From a virus: a DNA stretch of 64,000 bases. Shown here piece after piece: positions 32,819 to 40,836 of this stretch. The stretch is taken from positions 1 through 64,000 of the IMG/VR virus record IMGVR_UViG_3300046791_000499. One strand, 5' to 3'. The translations under genes and the position numbers were made by a program. The number at the start of each line of letters is the position of its first letter. Position 1 is the first letter of the stretch. Below the pieces are notes generated by a model. That model was not told the origin of the DNA, made no database searches, and worked only from the letters and a program-made list of their open reading frames with translations.

Positions 32819-33351
32819 GTCTCGACTTGTTCGCCGGCCTCCATCGCGGGGCGGCGGCCGACACGGATGGCCGTGCCGTCTTCTCTCCGTGCGGCCTCTA
32901 CCGCTACGAGATCGAGCGCCACTACCCGACTGGCACCCGCACCGCCATGGGCATGATGCTCAATCCCAGCTACGCCGACGCCAAGAAGAACGACCCAACC
33001 ATGGGCAAGGTCGCGGGCTTCTCGTCGCGCCTCGACATCTGCCGCTGGATCCAGACCAACCTCTCCGCCTTCATCTCGACCGACGCGAATGGCCTGCGCG
33101 CTGCGGCCGACCCGATCGGGCCCAAGAACGACCAGCACATTGTCGGGGCTGCGCTCGAGGCCGACATCATCGTGGTCGGATGGGGCGGCAGCGTCACCAA
33201 CCTGCCCGACTACAAGGCCAGGATCGAACGCGTGCTCGTGCTGCTGCGATCGACCGGCAAGCCGATCCTGTGCTGGGGCAGGACCGCCGCCGGGCACCCT
33301 CGCCACCCCTTGATGCTGCGATACTCGACCCCGTTGGAGGCGTTCACGTGA
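32815..33351 (+). CDS. DUF1643 family protein
   Basis: 178 residues. GLYRYEIERHYP, MGMMLNPSYADAKKNDPTM, and IGPKNDQHI match the conserved blocks of DUF1643 (MLNPS.AD...DPT, IGP.ND). The family is common in phages and mobile elements with DNA-modification genes; biochemical activity is not established. GTGA-coupled to the cytosine methyltransferase. Confidence 0.85.
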   Translation: MSLDLFAGLHRGAAADTDGRAVFSPCGLYRYEIERHYPTGTRTAMGMMLNPSYADAKKNDPTMGKVAGFSSRLDICRWIQTNLSAFISTDANGLRAAADPIGPKNDQHIVGAALEADIIVVGWGGSVTNLPDYKARIERVLVLLRSTGKPILCWGRTAAGHPRHPLMLRYSTPLEAFT

Positions 33352-34385
33352 GCAGCCTGATCAACACGGCCGTCATGATGAGCGGTGCATGCGGCACCAG
33401 CATCGGCGCTGCCCAAGGTGGCGCGCGGATCGTTTGGGCAGCCAATCACATGCCCCGGTGCATGGAGATGCACGAGGACAACTTCCCGTTCCCCGACTGC
33501 GAGAACGTCTGCCAGGATCTTCACCTGTTCAACCACGCGAAGATGCCCTTGCATGACCTGCTCCTGGCCTCGCCGGTGTGCCGAGTGAACTCGCCAGCAT
33601 CCCGGCCTGCTCGAGCGAAGGCGGCCGAGTCGGCGAAGGCCAAGGATCCAGCCAAGCGCCGGCAAGGTGCACCGCTGGCCTCCTCGCACAACTCCATGGG
33701 AGCGCTCCCGTGGGCGGTCATGGACGCGCTCGAGGTCAACCGGCCGAGGTACTTCGTGATCGAGAACGTGTGGGAGTGGGCCTCGGAGTGGCCGCTCTAT
33801 GATCTGTTCCTCCGCATGCTCCGACGGCTGGGCTACAAGATCACGCAGCAAGTGCTCGACGCCGCTGACTTTGGCCTCGGCGATGGGCGATCGGTTCCGC
33901 AACACCGCGAGCGCCTGTTCGTGATCGGCACGCTCGCTCGCAAGCCGATCCGGGTTCGAGCCCCGAAGCGCCCGGCAGCGTGGAAGCCCACGCCGATCCT
34001 GAACTTCATCGACTGGGACGACGGCGAGTGGATGCCGTTCTCGCAGGCCGGCGGCGACAAGTTCCGTGAGCAGCTCAGGCGTGCGCATCGCGAGTTCAAG
34101 GGCGGTCCAGCGTTCGTCAACACCGTCGAGCACCGCCCGATCTACGACGCCACGACCGAGCCGCTGCGCACGATGACGACGCAGGACCAGTACCGCTGGG
34201 TCCGCCGAGGGCGATTCAAGTACCCGACGGCCCGCGAGGGCTTCAACCTCATGGGGTTCCCGCGCAGCTTCAAGATCCCCCCGAACATCGAGCGCCACCG
34301 CACGATCGCGTGGGCGATGGCGGGTGACGCCGTGAGCCCGCCGGTGATGCGTGTGATCGTCGAGACCATCCGAGATTCCGAGTAG
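33348..34385 (+). CDS. DNA (cytosine-5) methyltransferase
   Basis: 345 residues from GTG 33348. Motif I MMSGACGTSIGAAQGG (SAM site), motif IV ASPVCR with catalytic Cys78 (the usual PPC is SPVC), motif VI VIENV, motif VIII QHRERLFVIG, and a C-terminal motif X-like AGDAVSPPV. Methylates cytosine in DNA, probably to protect phage DNA from restriction. Target sequence not predictable. Confidence 0.88.
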   Translation: MSSLINTAVMMSGACGTSIGAAQGGARIVWAANHMPRCMEMHEDNFPFPDCENVCQDLHLFNHAKMPLHDLLLASPVCRVNSPASRPARAKAAESAKAKDPAKRRQGAPLASSHNSMGALPWAVMDALEVNRPRYFVIENVWEWASEWPLYDLFLRMLRRLGYKITQQVLDAADFGLGDGRSVPQHRERLFVIGTLARKPIRVRAPKRPAAWKPTPILNFIDWDDGEWMPFSQAGGDKFREQLRRAHREFKGGPAFVNTVEHRPIYDATTEPLRTMTTQDQYRWVRRGRFKYPTAREGFNLMGFPRSFKIPPNIERHRTIAWAMAGDAVSPPVMRVIVETIRDSE

Positions 34386-34394
34386 GAGAGCAGC

Positions 34395-35711
34395 ATGAGC
34401 ACAACCATCGAATGGACAGACCGCTGCGACAACCCGATGACGGGGTGCTCGAAGAAATCAGAGGGCTGCGAGCATTGCTACGCGATCAGTGTCGCCGGCC
34501 GGCAGATGTCACCGCAACATGTCGGTCTCGTCAAAAAGCTACAGGTCATCGACAAGAACGGCGAGCCCGTCCTCGACGGGCGTGGCCGCCCGAAAATGCG
34601 CAAGCAGAACTGGACCGGTGAGATCCGCCAGGTGCCGCGAGTACTTGCGAAGCGGATACCGCGACGGAAGGATCGGCGCACTCGGGTATTCGTGAACTCG
34701 ATGTCGGACTGGTTCCACGAGAACCTGATCCGCACCGAGACCGGCCGGCGATACGTCGCGCTCTGCTTCGCCTGGATGCTCGACCAGCCGCACGTCGACT
34801 TCCAACTGCTGACCAAGCGACCCGAGGGCTTGAAGGATTGGATCGTGTGGCTGTTCGCCCAAGCGCGCGACCTGGCGACCGTCTATCGGAGGCACAGCAG
34901 CGGGCCAACCCTGGGTCCCATCGGCGATGTACTCGTTGACGTCATGTGGTGGTCAGACGTGCCCGAGCTGCGCGAGGTAGCCCGTCGCTGGCTCGAGGGC
35001 GAAGCACCCGTAGCGATCATCGACTCGAAGAGGCAGGTCACATGGCCGCCCAAGCACGTGTTCTTCGGAGCAACCTGCGAGAACCAGCAGCGCGCCGACG
35101 AGCGGATGCCGATCATGGAGGCCCTGCGCGTCGTTGGTGGTGTTGGCCGCGTGTTCGTGAGCCAGGAGCCCGCGCTCGGACCCGTCGACTACTCCCGATG
35201 GCTCGATCGCATCGACCATTGCCGATCCTGTGGAGCCGAGCACGAAGCGCAAGAGGAAGACGTATGTCCTGAGTGCAAGCAACCAGGCACGCTGGTCAGC
35301 ACATGGGGTGAGACCCAGGCCGAGCGCCTGCGCAACGGCCAGCGATACGAGAACGGTGGTCCTCACCCTGGCGAGGATGGTCCGCCGATCGACTGGCTGA
35401 TCTATGGAGGCGAGTCGGGCTCCGGCGCAAGGCCATCTCATCCGGGATGGGCACGGCTCGCTCGAGATCAAGCCGTCGCAGCGGGTGTGCCATTCCTGTT
35501 CAAGCAGTGGGGCGAGTGGGCCGAAGTCGCGAGTGATGACGCATCGTGGACGCGCATGGTCAGCCTCTCTGGAAAGGTCTACGCGCGCGGTGACGAGATG
35601 CCGATCGGTGATGTCGCTTCGATGGGCTTCATGCGGAAGTTCGGCAAGGGCAAGACCGGCCGCGAACTCGACGGTCGAACCTGGGACGAATTCCCCGAGG
35701 TAAAAGCATGA
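34395..35711 (+). CDS. DUF5131 (phage Gp37/Gp68) family protein
   Basis: 438 residues. IEWTDRCDNPMTGCSKKSEG then CEHCYA is the family signature, a three-Cys arrangement like that of radical-SAM or photoproduct-lyase-related proteins; WLIYGGESG and PFLFKQWGEW near the C-terminus are also typical. A four-Cys zinc ribbon insert (CRSCGAEH, CPECKQ) lies at ~275-300. GGAGAGC precedes the ATG. Activity unknown; often beside DNA-modification genes. Confidence 0.88.
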   Translation: MSTTIEWTDRCDNPMTGCSKKSEGCEHCYAISVAGRQMSPQHVGLVKKLQVIDKNGEPVLDGRGRPKMRKQNWTGEIRQVPRVLAKRIPRRKDRRTRVFVNSMSDWFHENLIRTETGRRYVALCFAWMLDQPHVDFQLLTKRPEGLKDWIVWLFAQARDLATVYRRHSSGPTLGPIGDVLVDVMWWSDVPELREVARRWLEGEAPVAIIDSKRQVTWPPKHVFFGATCENQQRADERMPIMEALRVVGGVGRVFVSQEPALGPVDYSRWLDRIDHCRSCGAEHEAQEEDVCPECKQPGTLVSTWGETQAERLRNGQRYENGGPHPGEDGPPIDWLIYGGESGSGARPSHPGWARLARDQAVAAGVPFLFKQWGEWAEVASDDASWTRMVSLSGKVYARGDEMPIGDVASMGFMRKFGKGKTGRELDGRTWDEFPEVKA

Positions 35712-35938
35712 GCGAACGACAAGACGACCCCATCCATCCCGCCCACTACGGCGGCCACGACAACCTCTACGAAGCGATCAAAGTGATCGAAGCGTGGGAC
35801 CTCGGCTTCTCGCTCGGCAACGCGGTGAAGTACATCTCGCGCGCCGGCAAGAAGCCCGGCGAAGATGAAGCCAGGGATCTTCGCAAGGCTGTCTGGTATC
35901 TCGAACGACGCATCCTCCAAATCGAAGGCCCGAAATGA
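35708..35938 (+). CDS. DUF3310 family protein
   Basis: 76 residues. HPAHYGG, ALGFSLGNAVKYISRAGKK-like segment (LGFSLGNAVKYISRAGKK) and DLRKAVWYLER are the hallmarks of DUF3310 nucleotide-kinase-associated phage proteins. It sits directly before thyX with a four-base overlap, consistent with a nucleotide-metabolism role. Confidence 0.88.
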   Translation: MSERQDDPIHPAHYGGHDNLYEAIKVIEAWDLGFSLGNAVKYISRAGKKPGEDEARDLRKAVWYLERRILQIEGPK

Positions 35939-36843
35939 ATCGCCAACTAGCCAAGATCATCCTCGACTCGATCAGCCCCGCGCTCGTACGTCTGACCACG
36001 TTGGAGGTTCAGATCCCACGGATCGTGCTCGCCGAGTGGAATACTCACCGCGTGCTCAGCCGCAACAGCGCGAGCAGCCGCGCCATCCCGATCGAGAAGA
36101 TGATCGCCCGCGTGCGCGAGGACCCCTACATCCCCGAGGAGTGGGGGCGAAACGGCCGAGGCATGCAGGCCCACGGGGTGCTCGACGCCAACGCGGCCGG
36201 TGCGAGCTTGGGGGAGTGGCTGCTCGCCCGCGATCAGATGGTCGAGCGAGCCGAGGCGATGTTGAAGCACGGCGGCCACAAGCAGATCATCAACCGGCTG
36301 CTCGAGCCGTTCGCGTGGCACACGATCATCGTGACCGCCACCGAGTGGGACAACTTCGATCACCTTCGCCGCAACGCGGCCGCTCATCCTGCGATCCAAG
36401 CTGTGGCCGCGGCGATGTACGCCGAGATGCAGGCGAGCACACCGGGGCTTTTGCGCGAATGGGAATGGCACACGCCGTACATCGACCCCGAGCGCGATGC
36501 GGGCATGTCCGACGTGGAGCGCATCCGGGTCTCGTGTGCTCGGTGCGCTCGGGTCAGCTACCTGACGCACGACGGGCTCCGCGACGTTGGTGCCGACCTC
36601 GACCTCTATTGGAAGTTGCTCGACCCCGGACACATGAGCCCGTTCGAGCATGCCGCCCGCCCGCTGACGCAGCAGGATGTGGCCAATCGCCTGCTCTCGT
36701 ACTCGGGCGTGAAGGACATCGACGCGTCCGAGATCGACGTGACCCAGCACTTCGCGGGCAACTTCCGCGGCTGGCACCAGCACCGTAAGGACATCCCGGG
36801 CGAGGCCGACATCATCGGGTATCGGCAGGCGGCGGGCTCTTGA
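35935..36843 (+). CDS. thyX: Flavin-dependent thymidylate synthase ThyX
   Basis: 302 residues. THRVLSRNSASSRAIP is the ThyX motif (RHRxxSxNxxSxR, here starting THR), and GGHKQIINRLLEPF, TATEWDNFDHLR and HMSPFEHAA are other family positions (substrate and FAD contacts). Makes dTMP from dUMP using methylene-folate and NADPH. With the dCMP deaminase at 55795 it would raise the thymidylate supply for phage DNA. Confidence 0.9.
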   Translation: MNRQLAKIILDSISPALVRLTTLEVQIPRIVLAEWNTHRVLSRNSASSRAIPIEKMIARVREDPYIPEEWGRNGRGMQAHGVLDANAAGASLGEWLLARDQMVERAEAMLKHGGHKQIINRLLEPFAWHTIIVTATEWDNFDHLRRNAAAHPAIQAVAAAMYAEMQASTPGLLREWEWHTPYIDPERDAGMSDVERIRVSCARCARVSYLTHDGLRDVGADLDLYWKLLDPGHMSPFEHAARPLTQQDVANRLLSYSGVKDIDASEIDVTQHFAGNFRGWHQHRKDIPGEADIIGYRQAAGS

Positions 36844-37646
36844 TCGTCGGCACCGTCCAGCGGTGGAAGGATCAGCGCGGCAGCTACCGCCCAGCCGGCG
36901 AGCCGATCAACACCCGGGCGTTCGAGGTCTGTGCGATCGACACGGACAACGAGGCCAAGGCGTTCGTCCAGCGGCACCACTACAGCGGGAGCTATCCGGC
37001 TGCACGCGAACGGTTCGGGCTCTACGGCCGCGGTGGACTGGTCGGCGTGGCTGTGTTCTCGGTGCCGGCCAACCCGCGTGCCCTCGACCCAGCACCAGGG
37101 GACAACGACAGCCGCGTCGAACTCGGGCGCTTCGTCCTGCTCGACGACGTCGCGGCGAACGGCGAGTCCTGGTTCCTGGCCCGATGCATGGAGCAGCTCC
37201 GGCTTGCGGGCTACACCGGGCTCGTCAGCTTCTCGGACCCCGTGCCGCGTGTTGCTGCGAACGGCGAGGTCGTGTTCTGCGGTCACCTGGGGACCATCTA
37301 CCAGGCCACCAACGGCATCTACCTGGGTCGGAGCAAGGCCGGCAAGCCTCGGGTGTTGCCGGATGGCTCGGTGTTCCACGCCCGCGCGATCGCCAAGATC
37401 CGCAAGCGAGACCAGGGCTGGCGGTACGCGGCTCGCCTGCTCGAGCAGCACGGTGCCGAACTGCTCACGGACGATGAGGATCCCGTGGCGTGGCTCGAGC
37501 GGTGGCTGCCCGCGCTCACCCGCCGGATGACCCACGGCGGGAATCTCAAGTACGCGTGGGACCTGCAGCGACGCGGGACCAAGCGCCGGCTGCCCGCATC
37601 CCTACCGTACCCGAAGATCACCCAGGGCGGTTTGTTGGCCGCGTAG
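36840..37646 (+). CDS. Mom-like GNAT-fold protein
   Basis: 268 residues from TTG 36840 (TTGA overlap). FVQRHHYSGSYPAARER, FGLYGRGGLVGVAVFSVP and VELGRFVLLDDV follow the pattern of Mom-type acyltransferase-fold proteins; phage Mu Mom converts adenine in DNA to a carbamoylmethyl form. Flanked by methyltransferases, DUF1643 and DUF5131 genes, it fits a DNA hypermodification role. The chemistry is not shown by the sequence. Confidence 0.62.
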   Translation: MIVGTVQRWKDQRGSYRPAGEPINTRAFEVCAIDTDNEAKAFVQRHHYSGSYPAARERFGLYGRGGLVGVAVFSVPANPRALDPAPGDNDSRVELGRFVLLDDVAANGESWFLARCMEQLRLAGYTGLVSFSDPVPRVAANGEVVFCGHLGTIYQATNGIYLGRSKAGKPRVLPDGSVFHARAIAKIRKRDQGWRYAARLLEQHGAELLTDDEDPVAWLERWLPALTRRMTHGGNLKYAWDLQRRGTKRRLPASLPYPKITQGGLLAA

Positions 37647-37656
37647 CGAGGCCGGA

Positions 37657-37682
37657 GGAATGACCCGAGCGACACATAGGTA
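37657..37682 (+). promoter_or_regulatory. Candidate leaderless promoter P13
   Basis: GGAATG-N16-GGTA, eight bases to GTG 37691 (34), in the short gap after the Mom-like gene. Confidence 0.75.
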
Positions 37683-37690
37683 GCCAGGCC

Positions 37691-38656
37691 GTGGACGAGC
37701 CGACAACGATCAAGCCGCTCAAGGTCAAGCCCGATCTCTCCGATCCCGAGATCCGAGAGTTCTGGAAAGCCGTGTTCCTCTCGTCGTGGGAGATGCCGAA
37801 CAGCGGGTACGGCACCTCGGTGAGCGTGGCCGATGACGCCGTCCGCGACCTGGTCGCGCGCGTGCAGCCACCGTCGAACGGGTTCCGCGAGATCGTCGAG
37901 CGGCCATCGACCACACGGCCACAGGGCTCGCCGGGCTGGGACGCACGGGCGCCGGAGGATGACGACTTCGAGCAGGCCGCCGCGCGCTTCGCTGCCGACC
38001 TCGCAACGTATCGAGGCGCGCTGGGTCGCGATGCGGTTCGCTCGCTCGCCCTGCCCGGGTGGGAGCACTTCGGCCTGCAGCTCGACTGGCTCGACACGAT
38101 GTTCGGGAAGCCTGAGCAGATGGCCGATCTCAGGGCGATGGCGCGCGAACTCGCCACCGCATCCGTGCTTGCCGATCTCGAATCCCTGCCCACGCTCATC
38201 GCCGAAATGTTCAGGTTACAAGGCAAGAGGCTGCTGGCCGCACATCGAATGGCCAGCCCCGAGCAGACGTCCTCACCCGAGCAAGCGCCCGAGATCAACG
38301 CCGAACCAACGCCAATCGAACCACTGCTCGTCACCTTCAACGTCGACCCGGATCGCTCCAAGCCTGGTCCGATCGATCCGGCCAAGCACCCAGACCACCA
38401 ACGGGTCTCGCTCGCCACCGCGCCAGCAAACGGCATGGTGAAGATCGGGAGGCTCCGCACGAGCCACATCCTGTTCGCCAATGAGTTCGTCGCTCGCATG
38501 CACGCCATGATCGAGCTGAGTTCCGAAGGCTGGCACCTGATCGATCTTGGGACAGAACGCACCACCGTCAACGGCATTGAGGTCACCCGCAACGCGCTTG
38601 TGAAGGTCGGCGACGTTCTCGGCTTCGGACCGTGCACGCTGACGCTCGACCCCTGA
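37691..38656 (+). CDS. FHA-domain protein
   Basis: 321 residues from GTG 37691. The last ~75 residues are an FHA domain: VKIGRLRTSHILF, the SRxH equivalent FVARMHAMIEL, then LIDLGTERTTVNGIEV. FHA domains bind phosphothreonine. The first 230 residues are helical and of unknown fold. A partner for the kinase-like protein at 12386 is possible, though that protein lacks key catalytic residues. Confidence 0.85.
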   Translation: MDEPTTIKPLKVKPDLSDPEIREFWKAVFLSSWEMPNSGYGTSVSVADDAVRDLVARVQPPSNGFREIVERPSTTRPQGSPGWDARAPEDDDFEQAAARFAADLATYRGALGRDAVRSLALPGWEHFGLQLDWLDTMFGKPEQMADLRAMARELATASVLADLESLPTLIAEMFRLQGKRLLAAHRMASPEQTSSPEQAPEINAEPTPIEPLLVTFNVDPDRSKPGPIDPAKHPDHQRVSLATAPANGMVKIGRLRTSHILFANEFVARMHAMIELSSEGWHLIDLGTERTTVNGIEVTRNALVKVGDVLGFGPCTLTLDP

Positions 38657-38660
38657 AACC

Positions 38661-38939
38661 ATGCCGACCGGGACACCATTCACGATGAAGTGCCCAGCCT
38701 GCCGGCGCGGCGCGTTCGGGCATGCATCGCCGGACCTCGGCGTGCGCAAGACCGGCCGTGTCGAGAAGCAGGTCACGCGATCGAAGCACCGCGGCACGGG
38801 TGGCGGTGGATGCTCGTTCCGAGGACACCGCGGCGAGGTCGAATGCCTGGACTGCGGGCACCGCTGGTACTCGACGCACCCCGACAGCGGGCGAGTGTCT
38901 GCCTCCAAAATCAACCTGGATGGCACGCCGTGCTCGTGA
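38661..38939 (+). CDS. Zinc-ribbon protein
   Basis: 92 residues. CPACRRG and CLDCGHRW form a two-knuckle zinc ribbon around a basic Gly-rich loop (RSKHRGTGGGGC). Probably nucleic-acid binding. GTGA-coupled to the next gene. Confidence 0.7.
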   Translation: MPTGTPFTMKCPACRRGAFGHASPDLGVRKTGRVEKQVTRSKHRGTGGGGCSFRGHRGEVECLDCGHRWYSTHPDSGRVSASKINLDGTPCS

Positions 38940-39238
38940 AGATCGGCAGGCGCAACGTCGACGTGCTCGACTCCGGCTGCGCGAAGCGTGAGTGTTTTGC
39001 GCTCGGGTTCGACAAGGGGTCCTTCTCAGTCGGCCGCGGCTACACCAGCTATCACACCGACGCGAAGGGCCGCCGGGTCGAGAAGCCCGTGTGCGGCACG
39101 AGGCACTACCGCGGGTGCCCGAGCAACAGCGTGTGCTCGGTGTGCCGCGCTGCGAGCGTCGAGCAACCAGGCGGCGACTGCCGTTACAAGAGCTGCGCGG
39201 GCAAACTCGTCGAACGCACGATCGTAGGGACACCATGA
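38936..39238 (+). CDS. Cys-rich hypothetical protein
   Basis: 100 residues from GTG 38936 with ten Cys, including CGTRHYRGCPSNSVCSVC and CRYKSC, likely binding two zinc ions. ATGA-coupled to the ATPase gene. Confidence 0.65.
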   Translation: MKIGRRNVDVLDSGCAKRECFALGFDKGSFSVGRGYTSYHTDAKGRRVEKPVCGTRHYRGCPSNSVCSVCRAASVEQPGGDCRYKSCAGKLVERTIVGTP

Positions 39239-40002
39239 TCACTCGCCTCCGCATTACCGACCCCAAGCGCACGCCATGCGAATGGTGGCCAACCGTCGCA
39301 ACGCTGACCCCGCTCGAGCAGATCGAGTTCTCGCCGGGGTTGACCGTCATTTGGGGGCCGAATGGCTGCGGCAAGTCGACGATCTTGCGCGCGCTCGCTC
39401 GGCTGACGCACTGCGAACAGGCTGGCGTTCCCACCGTGACGGGGGACTCTCTCCGTGCGTTGAAGGGGTGCACCGGCGTCGAGATCGAGACCGACGGCAA
39501 GCCGGTGCACTTCTTCGATCCGGGGATGCGTGCTGGGCTCGTAGGCGGAATGGCCGGTTTCGATTACGACTTCTTCGATCTGTCTCTGCAGAGCATGGCC
39601 AGGGACAGGGTGTCGTCGGGGCAGAGTTCAACGGCCGAGTTCAATCGGATCCTGGCGTCGGCGGCCAAGACCTCGACGGTCGCCAGCAAGATCGGAAGCC
39701 AAGTACCACCGCCCGAATTCGTGCGAGGGCTGCAGCCAACGCCGGGGATCGACGCGGGCCTGCCTACGCTGCTGTTCGACGAGCCCGATCGGTCGCTGTC
39801 GATCACGAAAGCGGCCGACCTGTGGCACCTGCTGGCGCAGCAAAAGAAGTTCCAGATCATTGCGGCGTCCCACTCGATCAGCGCGCTCGGGCTTGGCCCT
39901 GCCGTGATGTACATCGACCTGGTGACAGGGTACCTCGCCGAGTGCATCGAAGAGGTTCGGCTTGTCGGCGGGCGGCTGAGCGCGGAGTCGAACACCCGAT
40001 GA
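39235..40002 (+). CDS. ABC/SMC-type AAA ATPase
   Basis: 255 residues. Walker A WGPNGCGKST (~39-48), a shortened middle, Walker B TLLFDEPDRSLS (~177) and IIAASHS switch His. Small ATPases of this type resemble the ATP-binding part of OLD/RecF proteins without the coiled coil. In phages they occur near DNA-modification or defence genes; specific role unknown. Confidence 0.8.
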   Translation: MITRLRITDPKRTPCEWWPTVATLTPLEQIEFSPGLTVIWGPNGCGKSTILRALARLTHCEQAGVPTVTGDSLRALKGCTGVEIETDGKPVHFFDPGMRAGLVGGMAGFDYDFFDLSLQSMARDRVSSGQSSTAEFNRILASAAKTSTVASKIGSQVPPPEFVRGLQPTPGIDAGLPTLLFDEPDRSLSITKAADLWHLLAQQKKFQIIAASHSISALGLGPAVMYIDLVTGYLAECIEEVRLVGGRLSAESNTR

Positions 40003-40601
40003 TCCTCACCGAACCATCGAAGCACCAGATCGTCTACATCGATTGCCCGTGGCCGCGCACGCCGTGCGGCACCGCCAAGACCCCGTACAACACGATGACG
40101 TGGGCCGAGTTACGCGCGTTCGATCTCGGCGCGTGGCTGGCCGACGATGCCCTCGTGTTCGCCTGGGTGACCGGACCGACGCACTTGAAGGAGTGCGCCG
40201 TGCTCTCGCATTGGTGCGAGCAGTTCGGCTTGTACGAGGCAGGCGTGCCATACATCTGGGTCAAGACACGCAAGGACGGCGTCACCCCGATCGGCGCGAG
40301 CGGCCCCCGGCCGAAGCTGGTCAAGCAACTCGGCGAGTTCGTGATCGCGTTGACCACCCGCAAGCGTGGTCGCGTGTTCCCGCTGTTGACCGAGGCGCAG
40401 GTCCAGTGGGTGGAAGACGGCACGATGCCCACCGAGGAGGTCTATGCACCGAAGCCGCCGCGTGGGTCGCATTCGCGCAAGCCGGCGATCGTACGCGACA
40501 AGATCGTCGAACTGGTCGGAGACCGATCGCGTGTCGAGATCTTCGCGCGCGATGAGCATCCCGGATGGAACGCCATGGGGGATGAGCTGATCGCAGCGTG
40601 A
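39999..40601 (+). CDS. MT-A70 family adenine methyltransferase
   Basis: 200 residues. VYIDCPWPRTPCG contains the DPPW-type catalytic motif as DCPW; FAWVTGPTHL, YIWVKTRKDG and SRKPAIVRDKIVELVGDRSR are the conserved MT-A70 blocks. Methylates N6 of adenine in DNA. Part of a cluster of at least six methyltransferase genes in the window. Confidence 0.87.
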   Translation: MILTEPSKHQIVYIDCPWPRTPCGTAKTPYNTMTWAELRAFDLGAWLADDALVFAWVTGPTHLKECAVLSHWCEQFGLYEAGVPYIWVKTRKDGVTPIGASGPRPKLVKQLGEFVIALTTRKRGRVFPLLTEAQVQWVEDGTMPTEEVYAPKPPRGSHSRKPAIVRDKIVELVGDRSRVEIFARDEHPGWNAMGDELIAA

Positions 40602-40632
40602 CGCCGCAACGGCGAACGCGTAGACTTCTCGC

Positions 40633-40836
40633 ATGGGGCTCGGCTGCTCGTTCTCAGTTCTGGTGTCGCACGACCACGGAGGTTGGCCACACCGGCATTG
40701 GGAGCGCAGCGACGGCACGCTGTCTCGAGCATTCGGTGTGAGCCGCCAGCCCCCTGTTGATCTGCGACCAGGCCAACGCGTTCTCCGAATCGTCCCGGCC
40801 AGCCCGCCGAATCACAGCAGCCGGCCGGTGGCCTGA
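40633..40836 (+). CDS. Hypothetical protein
   Basis: 67 residues, with RPGQRVLRIVP after a His/Trp-rich start. Ends directly before the TerL start (TGAATG). Upstream of it 40602-40632 is non-coding and shows no P-type promoter. Could be a short partner of the terminase; small terminase subunits are usually longer. Confidence 0.45.
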   Translation: MGLGCSFSVLVSHDHGGWPHRHWERSDGTLSRAFGVSRQPPVDLRPGQRVLRIVPASPPNHSSRPVA